Below are positions 1 through 6,380 of a stretch of DNA of 6,396 nt, in pieces. The notes under the pieces were generated by a model. That model had not been told where the DNA came from and did not search any database. It was given only the letters and a program-made list of their open reading frames with translations. The position numbers and the translations under genes were made by a program. The stretch lies in assembly GCA_964461135.1 (NCBI GenBank), contig CAYWTB010000146.1:1-6396 (forward strand), read 5' to 3'. The stretch comes from RQOF01 sp964461135. GTDB taxonomy: Bacteria > Calditrichota > Calditrichia > RBG-13-44-9. Each line of letters starts with the position of its first letter. The stretch's first letter is position 1.

Positions 1-97
1 ATACCCCGTATATTATGCAATATCATCACTTATGAGTTTCGTGAAAGGCAGGATTTACAAAAGCAGGTTAGAGTTATAAATCAAAAACTTAGTATAT
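1..97. other. Left-edge stretch, possible 3' end of an upstream gene
   Basis: This AT-rich stretch precedes the first permease. Two forward frames are open from the window edge: frame 1 runs to a TGA at 112-114, which would overlap the permease start by 17 bp, and frame 2 runs to a TAA at 77-79. Neither tail is recognisable as a protein family, so I cannot say which, if either, is coding. In MacB-type operons the gene before the permeases is commonly the ATPase or the periplasmic adaptor, so a truncated partner gene here is plausible but unproven. No clear Shine-Dalgarno sequence lies before the ATG at 98, which would fit translational coupling to an overlapping upstream gene. Confidence 0.3.
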
Positions 98-1345
98 ATG
101 ATGAAGATATTTGAAGATCTTAAAGAAATACTGCAATATCTTCGGCAATACAAAGCCCGGACGGCAATGACCATGTTCGGCATTATCTGGGGTACCCTGA
201 CGGTAATCGTACTCCTGGCCTTCGGAGTTGGGGTTAAGAAGCAGATGAGCAAGAATATGCACGGTATGGGAGAAGGGATTGCCCTTGTCTGGCCCAACAA
301 GACCAGTATTCCGTTTGAAGGATACGGCCGGGACAGGCAGATACGCCTCACCGTGGATGACGTGGGACTGATTCGCAGTGAGATTAAGGACATTAAGCGG
401 ATCAGCCCCGAATTTCATAAATGGGGTTCCGCCATAAGGAGGGGCGAAAAGATAAACCGGCCCAATGTAACTGGTATTATTCCCGAATACGGAATCATGC
501 GCAACATCTGGCCGGAACCGGGGGGGCGCTGGCTGAATGAGCCTGACCTGGAACTGAAACGCCGGGTGGTTTTCCTCGGTAACAGACTGCGAGATTTACT
601 GTTTGGTGAGAACAGCGATGCCATCGGACAATATGTCTACATTGATGAGATTCCCTTCCTGGTGATCGGGGTGATGAGGGAGAAAACCCAGCCGTCTTCC
701 TACAGTCAGAGGGATCAGGACCGGGCATTTATTCCCATGACTACCCATATGTCGGTTTTTGGACGGCATTATGTGAATAATATTGTTTACCAGATAGAAG
801 ATCCCCGGCTGGGAAAGGAAGTCCGGAACCAGGTCTATACTGTGCTGGGGAAAAGATATAAATTTGATCCGAAGGATACGGAAACTCTCTGGATATGGGA
901 TACCACCGAATTTGATCGATTTATTTTCTACTTTTCCATGGGTTTTACCATTTTTATGGGAATAATCGGTGCCATCACCCTGGTGGTGGGAGGAATCGGT
1001 CTGGCAAATATCATGTATGTAGTTGTTCGGGAACGCACCATGGAAATCGGGATCCGGCGGGCGGTGGGTGCCAAACGCCACCACATTATGGGGCAGTTCA
1101 TCTTCGAGACATTCATCATCATCGGACTGAGTGCATTGATCGGATTCACACTGGCATCCGGAATTATAGGGTTGATGGCCGCCCTGCCCATGAAAGATGT
1201 CCAGGAAGCAGTTGGCATCCCAGAACTGAATATGGCCGTGGCGCTGGTCACGATGCTCATTCTGGGTGCAGTCGGATTTCTGGCAGGATATTTTCCTGCC
1301 CGCAAAGCCTCCCGCCTGGACATAGTGGACTGCTTACGGTACTGA
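98..1345 (+). CDS. MacB/FtsX-family ABC transporter permease (first of a pair)
   Basis: This 415-residue inner-membrane protein is the permease subunit of a MacB/LolCE-type ABC exporter, which uses cytoplasmic ATP hydrolysis to drive movement of a substrate in or across the periplasm. The layout is typical: a short cytoplasmic N-terminus, TM1 at about 22-45, a large periplasmic MacB-type core domain (about 46-278), then three TM helices at about 280-310, 332-362 and 378-400. The segment after TM2, with RERTMEIGIRRAVGAKR at 311-327, is the FtsX-domain signature contacting the ATPase. The C-terminal FPARKASRLD motif (399-408) is also characteristic. The start is ATG ATG at 98/101 with no good Shine-Dalgarno. 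It is the first in-frame start after the stop at 77-79, and its N-terminus aligns with the next gene's. The substrate cannot be told from sequence. No ATPase is encoded in the window, so it should lie upstream or elsewhere. Confidence 0.93.
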   Translation: MMKIFEDLKEILQYLRQYKARTAMTMFGIIWGTLTVIVLLAFGVGVKKQMSKNMHGMGEGIALVWPNKTSIPFEGYGRDRQIRLTVDDVGLIRSEIKDIKRISPEFHKWGSAIRRGEKINRPNVTGIIPEYGIMRNIWPEPGGRWLNEPDLELKRRVVFLGNRLRDLLFGENSDAIGQYVYIDEIPFLVIGVMREKTQPSSYSQRDQDRAFIPMTTHMSVFGRHYVNNIVYQIEDPRLGKEVRNQVYTVLGKRYKFDPKDTETLWIWDTTEFDRFIFYFSMGFTIFMGIIGAITLVVGGIGLANIMYVVVRERTMEIGIRRAVGAKRHHIMGQFIFETFIIIGLSALIGFTLASGIIGLMAALPMKDVQEAVGIPELNMAVALVTMLILGAVGFLAGYFPARKASRLDIVDCLRY

Positions 1346-1361
1346 TCGTAATACCAAAACC

Positions 1362-1365
1362 AGGA
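1362..1365 (+). promoter_or_regulatory. Ribosome binding site of the second permease
   Basis: AGGA lies 6 nt before the ATG at 1372, inside the 26-bp gap between the two permease genes. It supports that start and independent re-initiation on a shared transcript. No promoter or terminator is visible in the gap. Confidence 0.6.
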
Positions 1366-1371
1366 ACCAAC

Positions 1372-2616
1372 ATGCAAATTTTTATGCTTATCAGGGAATT
1401 TCTGGAGGATATCCGGTCTCAGAAGACCAGAGCTTTTCTTACTACCATTGCCATATCCTGGGGTATTGTGGCCGTTACGCTATTAATGGCCTTCGGTGAA
1501 GGATTATCGTTCAGGATGCAGGAAGGTTTTCTGAATGCCGGAGATCGTATTATCCGGGTATACAATGGTCAGACAACTAAAAAATGGGAAGGCCTACCGG
1601 TAGGAAGGCGGGTATGGTTACGGCAGGAGGATTGCCGGATTATTGAGCAGAATATTCCACAGGTTGAGGTGGCCATACCCGGACTGGGACGTAATGTCCG
1701 TCTCAAGGCCGGAGATAAGATTGTTTCCACTTACATGGAAGGTGTTTACCCCGAATTTGAATTTCTTCGCCGGACGTTTCACGCTGCGGGAGGCCGCTTT
1801 CTGAATGAAAAAGATCTGAAAGAGAGAAAACGGGTGGTATTTCTGGGTGGGGAAATTGCCGGAGAACTCTTCGGCCGGCCTGATCCTATAGGCGAAATAG
1901 TGGAGCTTGATGGTATCCCGTTCAAAGTGGTGGGTACCATGCCGAAAAAATTACAGACCTCCATGAATAACGGACCGGATGATCGTAGGGCCATTATTCC
2001 TTTTACCACCTTCCGGAGTATCTATGGTGACAAGTACCTGGATGAAATGATTGTCAAGCCGGTGCGTTCACAGGATGGGATGTACGTGGAGAAGGAAATC
2101 CGTCGGGTACTGGGCAAAAAATATCAATTCGACCCCACCGATGAACGGGCGGTCCCCATGTGGAATTTTATTGAAATGGAAAAAGAAGGCGCGAAAGTTT
2201 TTCGTGGCATCAATATCTTTCTGGCAGTAATCGGAACCATGACGCTGATCATCGCCGGGGTGGGGGTGGCGAATATCATGTTTGTGGTAGCCAAAGAACG
2301 CACCAGAGAAATCGGCATTAAAAGAGCAGTTGGTGCCAGGCGAAAAACCATTGTTTTCCAGTTCATTTTTGAATCTGTACTTATAGCCTTTATAGGGGGT
2401 TCGCTGGGTCTGCTGGTATCGGTCGGTATCATAAAATTAATGTGGATGATACCTGCGCAGGATGGTCCTATGCAATTTCTGGGGCGTCCCCTGCTCTCCA
2501 CCTCAGTGATCTGGGTTTCCATCTTTCTGCTGGGTTTCATCGGCGTAGTGGCAGGTCTGTTTCCTGCCAGAAAAGCAGCGAATGTTGATCCGGTGGAGGC
2601 ATTGCGCTATGAATAA
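1372..2616 (+). CDS. MacB/FtsX-family ABC transporter permease (second of a pair)
   Basis: This 414-residue permease is a paralogue of the preceding one and the likely second half of a heterodimeric exporter. TM1 is at about 22-44, the periplasmic MacB-like core at about 45-275, and three further TM helices at about 280-305, 328-358 and 377-397. The FtsX signature KERTREIGIKRAVGARR is at 308-324, and the C-terminal FPARKAANVDPVEALRYE (397-414) closely matches the family consensus. Landmarks shared with its neighbour include GR(F/W)LNE followed by RVVFLG in the periplasmic domain and a YKFDPKD/YQFDPTD segment before TM2, so the pair probably arose by duplication and then diverged. The ATG at 1372 has an AGGA at good distance. 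The 26-bp spacing indicates one operon. The substrate is unknown; lipoprotein, lipid, peptide or drug export are all possible for this superfamily. Confidence 0.94.
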   Translation: MQIFMLIREFLEDIRSQKTRAFLTTIAISWGIVAVTLLMAFGEGLSFRMQEGFLNAGDRIIRVYNGQTTKKWEGLPVGRRVWLRQEDCRIIEQNIPQVEVAIPGLGRNVRLKAGDKIVSTYMEGVYPEFEFLRRTFHAAGGRFLNEKDLKERKRVVFLGGEIAGELFGRPDPIGEIVELDGIPFKVVGTMPKKLQTSMNNGPDDRRAIIPFTTFRSIYGDKYLDEMIVKPVRSQDGMYVEKEIRRVLGKKYQFDPTDERAVPMWNFIEMEKEGAKVFRGINIFLAVIGTMTLIIAGVGVANIMFVVAKERTREIGIKRAVGARRKTIVFQFIFESVLIAFIGGSLGLLVSVGIIKLMWMIPAQDGPMQFLGRPLLSTSVIWVSIFLLGFIGVVAGLFPARKAANVDPVEALRYE

Positions 2617-2630
2617 TTGTGAAGGCAGGG

Positions 2631-2666
2631 AATCCGCCTGAAGCAAAGGAGAAAATCCACCTGAAA
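2631..2666. repeat. Imperfect 13-bp direct repeat downstream of the permeases
   Basis: AATCCGCCTGAAG at 2631-2643 recurs as AATCCACCTGAAA at 2654-2666, with 11 of 13 positions identical and a 23-bp period. It starts 14 bp after the permease stop codon. The function is unknown, and it may be a degenerate local duplication. Confidence 0.5.
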
Positions 2667-2797
2667 TAATATGATTTTATCCCATCAGTAAATATTGAAC
2701 TCCAATCTGACTGTCTCAAAAATTTCCCTTTGTGATTATAGCAGGTTAAAGGATTATACACATTTTTTATCATAAATCGTGTATTACTCAGTCAATT

Positions 2798-2826
2798 TTT
2801 ACTTTCTTCGACTCTCTTATTATAAA
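2798..2826 (+). promoter_or_regulatory. Candidate sigma-70-like promoter for the cyclase gene
   Basis: TTTACT (2798-2803; 4 of 6 matches to TTGACA) is separated by 17 bp from TATAAA (2821-2826; 5 of 6 matches to TATAAT). If used, the transcript would start near 2833 and carry a leader of roughly 190 nt that includes the nested inverted repeat at 2903-2968. The surrounding DNA is very AT-rich, so chance matches are likely and the call is tentative. Confidence 0.3.
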
Positions 2827-2850
2827 ACAAATGACAACCTAAATTTCTAA

Positions 2851-2897
2851 GATTTTGAACCGATGATATGGGATGACTTTGAGATACCGGACTTTGA
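2851..2897 (+). repeat. Three GAYTTTGA direct repeats
   Basis: GATTTTGA (2851-2858), GACTTTGA (2875-2882) and GACTTTGA (2890-2897) lie on the same strand with start-to-start distances of 24 and 15 bp. The last copy overlaps a perfect TTGACA (2894-2899), which lacks a good -10 box at 16-18 bp. The cluster lies upstream of the cyclase gene and could be a protein binding array. No regulator is identifiable. Confidence 0.35.
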
Positions 2898-2902
2898 CAT
2901 CG

Positions 2903-2968
2903 GGTTGCAAGGCCAGATTTTGTAATCGGAAGATTACACCGCGCAGGTCACAATAACAACTTGCAACC
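2903..2968. promoter_or_regulatory. Nested inverted repeats (possible structured leader) before the cyclase gene
   Basis: An outer perfect 9-bp inverted repeat pairs GGTTGCAAG (2903-2911) with CTTGCAACC (2960-2968). Inside it lies a perfect 7-bp hairpin, TGTAATC (2921-2927) with GATTACA (2932-2938), closed by GGAA, which matches the GNRA tetraloop pattern. Both stems fold in RNA from either strand and end 55 bp before the cyclase ATG. There is no following T run, so this is not an intrinsic terminator. It could be a leader RNA element or a pair of TTGCAA-centred operator sites. It resembles no riboswitch class I can name. Confidence 0.45.
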
Positions 2969-3008
2969 AGTGTAAGCTGCATCCGGCAGGTAAAGAAAGG
3001 TTTTTAAA

Positions 3009-3012
3009 AAGG
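3009..3012 (+). promoter_or_regulatory. Weak ribosome binding site of the cyclase gene
   Basis: AAGG within AAAAAGG lies 10 nt before the ATG at 3023, slightly longer than ideal spacing. The start is supported mainly by the protein, because the first zinc-ribbon cysteine is residue 3, so a later start would delete the motif. Confidence 0.4.
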
Positions 3013-3022
3013 TTCTCTAATT

Positions 3023-5800
3023 ATGGTGTGTCCGACATGTACTGCTGAAGTTCCCAATAATGCGCGATTCTGCCCGCAGTGCGGCACGCCCGTATCCAGT
3101 TCAACTTCAACCATTGTCCCGGTTGCAGACCGCCTGGACCTTATTAAAGAATACATCCCACCGGAGCTGGCCTCTAAAATTATGAATGCCGGCAAAAAGC
3201 TGGAAAGTGAACGCCGGAATGTTACAGTCATGTTTGCAGATGTTACTGGTTTTACTGCCCTCTCCGAACAGATTGATCCGGAAGTGCTTTCTAACCTGCT
3301 GAATGAGTGTTTTAAGGGTTTGATTACTACCGTTCACAAATATGAAGGAACCATAGACAAATTTATCGGTGATGCCATCATGCTTATTTTTGGTGCACCG
3401 CTGGCTCATGAGAATGATCCTGAGAGGGCCGTACGCTGTGCCCAGGACATGATGGATGACATCAAAAGATTCAATGTAGTCAGCCAGATCACTTTATCAA
3501 ACCCAATCACCCTGCATATCGGTCTTCATTCCGGTATTGTGGTGGCTGGAAATGTAGGCAGTGATCTGCGTATGAATTATTCGGTGGTGGGAGATACGGT
3601 CAATTTATCCTCACGGCTGGCGCATCTGGCACCACCCGGGGAAATTTTTTTGAGCGATACCACTTTTAAGAGCGTTTCGACTCTGGCCATCGCAGAGGGC
3701 CCCTTTCGCATCTCGGTGCGCGGCAAAGCCGAACCGGTAATTGTCTACAAACTCAGAGGAATAAAAGAAGTATTCGGGCATGATTCCCAGCGCCCGGCAG
3801 GAAAATATTTTGTAGGAAGAGAAAAAGAAATCCAGAAATTAGAACGACTGCTGGATTTTTCGAAAAATCAGAATGGATTTCATCTGTTTGTAAAAGGGGA
3901 AGCGGGAGTCGGGAAAAGCCGGCTTAAAGATGAAATTTACCGCCTGGCTGTCAGTAAGGGGATTACTCCCAGAGAAGGATTCTGTTCGGGCTTTGAAATC
4001 AATACTCCTTATTATCTTTGGAATACACTGATCCGGAATATGCTTCAGCTGGATTTTGAAACACCCGAGCAAGAAGTAAAGAGAAGCTTGAGCATCAGGG
4101 CTTCTGAATTGAATATGCAAAAGGATCTACCCTATGTAATGGCCATACTGGGTATCCGTCATGATGCACTGGAAGATGAAGAAGGATCTGTGCGGAAGCA
4201 GAAAATTTTTGACGCCACCATAAAACTTCTGCAGAATTATGTTAAGAGGCATCGGACCATTTTCATTCTGGAGGATCTGCATTGGATTGACAAATTTTCG
4301 CAGGAACTGTTGTATTTTCTTTTTTCAAACCACAAATCTCCCCCTACACTGCTGGTCGGCCTGTATCGTCCCGAATATGCCCATTCGCCCAGTATTGAAA
4401 AATTCGGTGATGTCATAAACCTGAGCAGATTGAGCAGGGAAGATTCCAGGCAGTTGATACGTTATCAATTGGAAGCGGATAACATACCGGAACAGGTTGA
4501 GGAAATTGTCCTCAAGCGTTCGGAAGGTAATCCGTTCTATTTACAGGAAATGATTAAGACACTGCTGGACAAAAATATAATCACCGTAAATCAGCGGGAT
4601 GTAAAAATTCTACAGCGGGATTTTGAATCGGTTATTCCGGGAACCATTCAGGGTATCATCATGGCCCGTATTGATACCATTCAGGAGAGTATCAAAAGTG
4701 TTCTGTTCAGTGCGGCAGTCATCGGGAGGGAATTCTCCCGGCCGATCCTGGAAAAAGTGGTAGAGATTAATACTGATCTGGACCGCGAACTAAATGAACT
4801 TAAGGCATTGGAATTGATTCTGGAAAAACAGGAAGCTCGGGAATTTGATTATATTTTCAAACACTATCTCATTCAGGAAGTCGCATATAATACCATGCTG
4901 GTAAATAAACGCAAGGAACTGCATGCAGCCATTGCAGTAGCCATTGAAAATCTGTATACGGACAGGCTGCATGATTTCTATGAATTGCTGGCTTTTCATT
5001 ATGAAAAGGCTGAAAACTGGGAAAAAGCGGCTGAATATCTGGGCCGCTCCGGTAATAAAAACAAGCAGATTTTTTCCAAGGAAGAATCTGAAGGATTCTT
5101 CCAGCGAAAAGAAGAAGCCATCCAGAAACTCTATGAAGCCCAGAGCCGGAAGCGCAGTATCTGGGGTACCCTAAAGACCCTGATACCGCCTCTCATAGCC
5201 ATGCTCATTCCCATATTTCCGGTTTATGCGTATATAATCATTCTTGGGAATAAAACCTTCTTACAATCCGCGAACACAATTTTACTGGGAGCCATTATCA
5301 GCGTTTTGTGTATCTGGTATGCGATTACCTTGTGGTTTCTGGGGGTGGTTCCCTTTCTGCGGGGACGTCCCAAGCTGTATGACCTGCTGGAAAATCAGGT
5401 AAGAATTATTTTTGAGGACGGTACCACACTGTCCTTGGATTTCCAGGATATTCAGGCGGTACGTTTCCTGGACGATGAGATTAAGAAATCCCGCCCATTT
5501 TTCAGAAAATTAATTGATCCGTTCTGTCGCGTTGCCACCAATAAGAAATTGACAATTTCATTCTGGTTCAGTGATGTGGTTGTTAATATCCTGCCACCTT
5601 ATTCTTTCGGTCTGGGCTCCAAAGAGGGAGAAATATTAATTCAGCGGAAAATGGGACACCGGTTTTTCAGGCTGTTGTTCCCCTGGTTGAACTCTCCCCG
5701 TAAAAGTAAGGACATCAGTCTCTTTCCCTACGCCGCCTGGGAATTTTTTGAGCAATTCCGCATCGCTTTTTACAGCTGGAAGCGACAGGAAACCACCTGA
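3023..5800 (+). CDS. Zinc ribbon - class III adenylate/guanylate cyclase - AAA/STAND ATPase - membrane-anchored protein
   Basis: This 925-residue multidomain signalling enzyme is predicted to form cAMP (or cGMP) from the nucleoside triphosphate. A zinc ribbon has CxxC pairs at C3/C6 and C17/C20. The cyclase domain (about 64-245) is complete: metal-binding D73 (FADVTGFT) and D117 (KFIGDA), purine-specifying K113, and transition-state N194 and R198 (VNLSSR). S187 stands where class IIIa enzymes have Asp, suggesting class IIIb and adenylate cyclase activity. An AAA_16/STAND-like ATPase follows: GREKE at 265-269, Walker A GEAGVGKS 292-299, Walker B-like IFILEDLHWID 413-423, then EGNPFYLQEM (501-510). 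A helical region (about 540-705) includes roughly one and a half TPR-like units (LAFHYEKAENWEKAAEYL). Two TM helices (about 716-741 and 751-779), flanked by basic residues, precede a C-terminal region (785-925) rich in beta strands that I read as PH-like. The usual long TPR array is absent. It is probably monocistronic. The domain calls are firm up to about residue 700; the tail's identity is inference. Confidence 0.93.
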   Translation: MVCPTCTAEVPNNARFCPQCGTPVSSSTSTIVPVADRLDLIKEYIPPELASKIMNAGKKLESERRNVTVMFADVTGFTALSEQIDPEVLSNLLNECFKGLITTVHKYEGTIDKFIGDAIMLIFGAPLAHENDPERAVRCAQDMMDDIKRFNVVSQITLSNPITLHIGLHSGIVVAGNVGSDLRMNYSVVGDTVNLSSRLAHLAPPGEIFLSDTTFKSVSTLAIAEGPFRISVRGKAEPVIVYKLRGIKEVFGHDSQRPAGKYFVGREKEIQKLERLLDFSKNQNGFHLFVKGEAGVGKSRLKDEIYRLAVSKGITPREGFCSGFEINTPYYLWNTLIRNMLQLDFETPEQEVKRSLSIRASELNMQKDLPYVMAILGIRHDALEDEEGSVRKQKIFDATIKLLQNYVKRHRTIFILEDLHWIDKFSQELLYFLFSNHKSPPTLLVGLYRPEYAHSPSIEKFGDVINLSRLSREDSRQLIRYQLEADNIPEQVEEIVLKRSEGNPFYLQEMIKTLLDKNIITVNQRDVKILQRDFESVIPGTIQGIIMARIDTIQESIKSVLFSAAVIGREFSRPILEKVVEINTDLDRELNELKALELILEKQEAREFDYIFKHYLIQEVAYNTMLVNKRKELHAAIAVAIENLYTDRLHDFYELLAFHYEKAENWEKAAEYLGRSGNKNKQIFSKEESEGFFQRKEEAIQKLYEAQSRKRSIWGTLKTLIPPLIAMLIPIFPVYAYIIILGNKTFLQSANTILLGAIISVLCIWYAITLWFLGVVPFLRGRPKLYDLLENQVRIIFEDGTTLSLDFQDIQAVRFLDDEIKKSRPFFRKLIDPFCRVATNKKLTISFWFSDVVVNILPPYSFGLGSKEGEILIQRKMGHRFFRLLFPWLNSPRKSKDISLFPYAAWEFFEQFRIAFYSWKRQETT

Positions 5801-5842
5801 TATTTGCTCCCGCTTGATCCTTTCGCATTTAATCCCGCATGA

Positions 5843-6328
5843 CTAATGAAAGTAATACCTGGCCCCTATGGCGGCATTCAGGTTTAAGTCGGTAGAGGGA
5901 GCCAGATCCAGTATGGGCACAATTTCCAGGAAGAGGTCAATGGGGGCTTCTCGTATGAAAAGTGTAACACCCAGGGGAAAGCGTACACCGAACTTGTTTT
6001 CATTTTCAAACTTAAAACGTGCACCAATACCATAATAAAAAGGTATGGTACTTCTGTCAATCCGGATAGCCCGGAAGTTGTGAAACAGATAATCCGCATG
6101 CAGATGAAAAGCGTCCTCATTTCCGAATGACCAGGCAATTGCCCCATCAATAGCATGCCGGTTATCGGTCCATTTCTTCAGACTGATGCCGGTAGGTTCA
6201 CCCAGGATAACACCAATGCCCAGGCCTCTTTCGGCGGCAAATCCCGGGTATGCCATAATGGTTATAATAAATAGGATAATACCTGCCGTAATGGAGATGA
6301 GTGTATGTTTCTGCCATAGATAATTCAT
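5843..6328 (-). CDS. Secreted small beta-barrel protein, DUF3996 / BAPKO_0422-like
   Basis: This 161-residue exported protein is probably an outer-membrane beta-barrel of about 130 residues after processing. The N-terminus is a signal peptide: K7, a hydrophobic core at about 10-27, and likely Sec cleavage near GFA|AER (after residue 31). The mature part consists of short amphipathic strands with family-like landmarks: GLGIGVILGEPTGIS (35-49), AIDGAIAWSF (59-68), HLHADYLFH (75-83), YYGIGARFKF (98-107), FLEIVPILDLAP (133-144) and a terminal IGARYYFH. The end is aromatic, as in barrel proteins, though one His follows the last Phe. A GGAGG lies 6 nt before the ATG. The gene is convergent with the cyclase gene, 42 bp apart, with no visible shared terminator. 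The family's biochemical role is not established; a structural or porin-like role is a guess. Confidence 0.85.
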   Translation of the reverse strand: MNYLWQKHTLISITAGIILFIITIMAYPGFAAERGLGIGVILGEPTGISLKKWTDNRHAIDGAIAWSFGNEDAFHLHADYLFHNFRAIRIDRSTIPFYYGIGARFKFENENKFGVRFPLGVTLFIREAPIDLFLEIVPILDLAPSTDLNLNAAIGARYYFH

Positions 6329-6334
6329 AATAAA

Positions 6335-6339
6335 CCTCC
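6335..6339 (-). promoter_or_regulatory. Strong ribosome binding site of the beta-barrel gene
   Basis: On the minus strand GGAGG (plus-strand CCTCC) lies 6 nt upstream of the ATG at 6328. It fixes the start and shows that this organism uses canonical Shine-Dalgarno initiation, which argues mildly against a typical Bacteroidia host, where such sites are weak. Confidence 0.8.
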
Positions 6340-6374
6340 GGTTAAATAGGGCTTCACAAAACTCTTAGTTTATT

Positions 6375-6380
6375 ATTATA
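6375..6380 (-). promoter_or_regulatory. Candidate -10 box of the beta-barrel gene
   Basis: The minus strand carries a perfect TATAAT 46 nt upstream of the start codon. A -35 box at normal 17-bp spacing would fall just past the right edge of the window, so only half of the promoter can be assessed. The surrounding DNA is AT-rich. Confidence 0.4.

Larger units (their letters stand above)
2617..3022. other. AT-rich intergenic region, no gene supported
   Basis: These 406 bp between the second permease and the cyclase contain no convincing coding sequence on either strand. They hold a short imperfect tandem repeat (2631-2666), a possible promoter (2798-2826), a GAYTTTGA repeat cluster (2851-2897) and a nested inverted repeat (2903-2968), described separately. 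A weak 5-bp stem pairs CCTTT 2727-2731 with AAAGG 2748-2752 and is followed about 10 nt later by six T residues at 2763-2768. This is too weak and too far from the T run to call an intrinsic terminator. A clear terminator for the permease operon is not seen. Confidence 0.7.

Noticed and set aside
596..1377. Long open frames on the minus strand opposite the first permease (596-1084 and 928-1377)
   Set aside because: They lie wholly or almost wholly antisense to a well-supported permease gene, and the translations show no recognisable domain and odd composition. They are frame shadows.
2623..2640. Possible terminator hairpin AGGC...GCCT after the second permease
   Set aside because: The stem is only 4 bp and no T run follows.
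2731..2746. CRP-like site TGTGA at 2731-2735 upstream of the cyclase gene
   Set aside because: Only the left half-site matches; the right half (expected TCACA after 6 bp) is absent, so autoregulation through a CRP-type protein is not supported.
2537..2773. A 78-codon minus-strand open frame spanning the permease end and the intergenic region
   Set aside because: It overlaps the conserved C-terminus of the second permease, has no clear ribosome binding site and encodes no recognisable protein.
2756..2784. ATACAC / GTGTAT inverted repeat with a 17-nt spacer
   Set aside because: Six bp in very AT-rich DNA with a long spacer is expected by chance.
4944..5174. A 76-codon plus-strand open frame inside the cyclase gene
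   Set aside because: It is an alternative frame of the helical part of the cyclase protein with a basic, low-information translation. No sign of an independent gene.
5801..5842. Possible bidirectional terminator between the convergent cyclase and barrel genes
   Set aside because: I could find no stem of useful length and no T run in the 42-bp gap. It contains only repeated CCCGC words.
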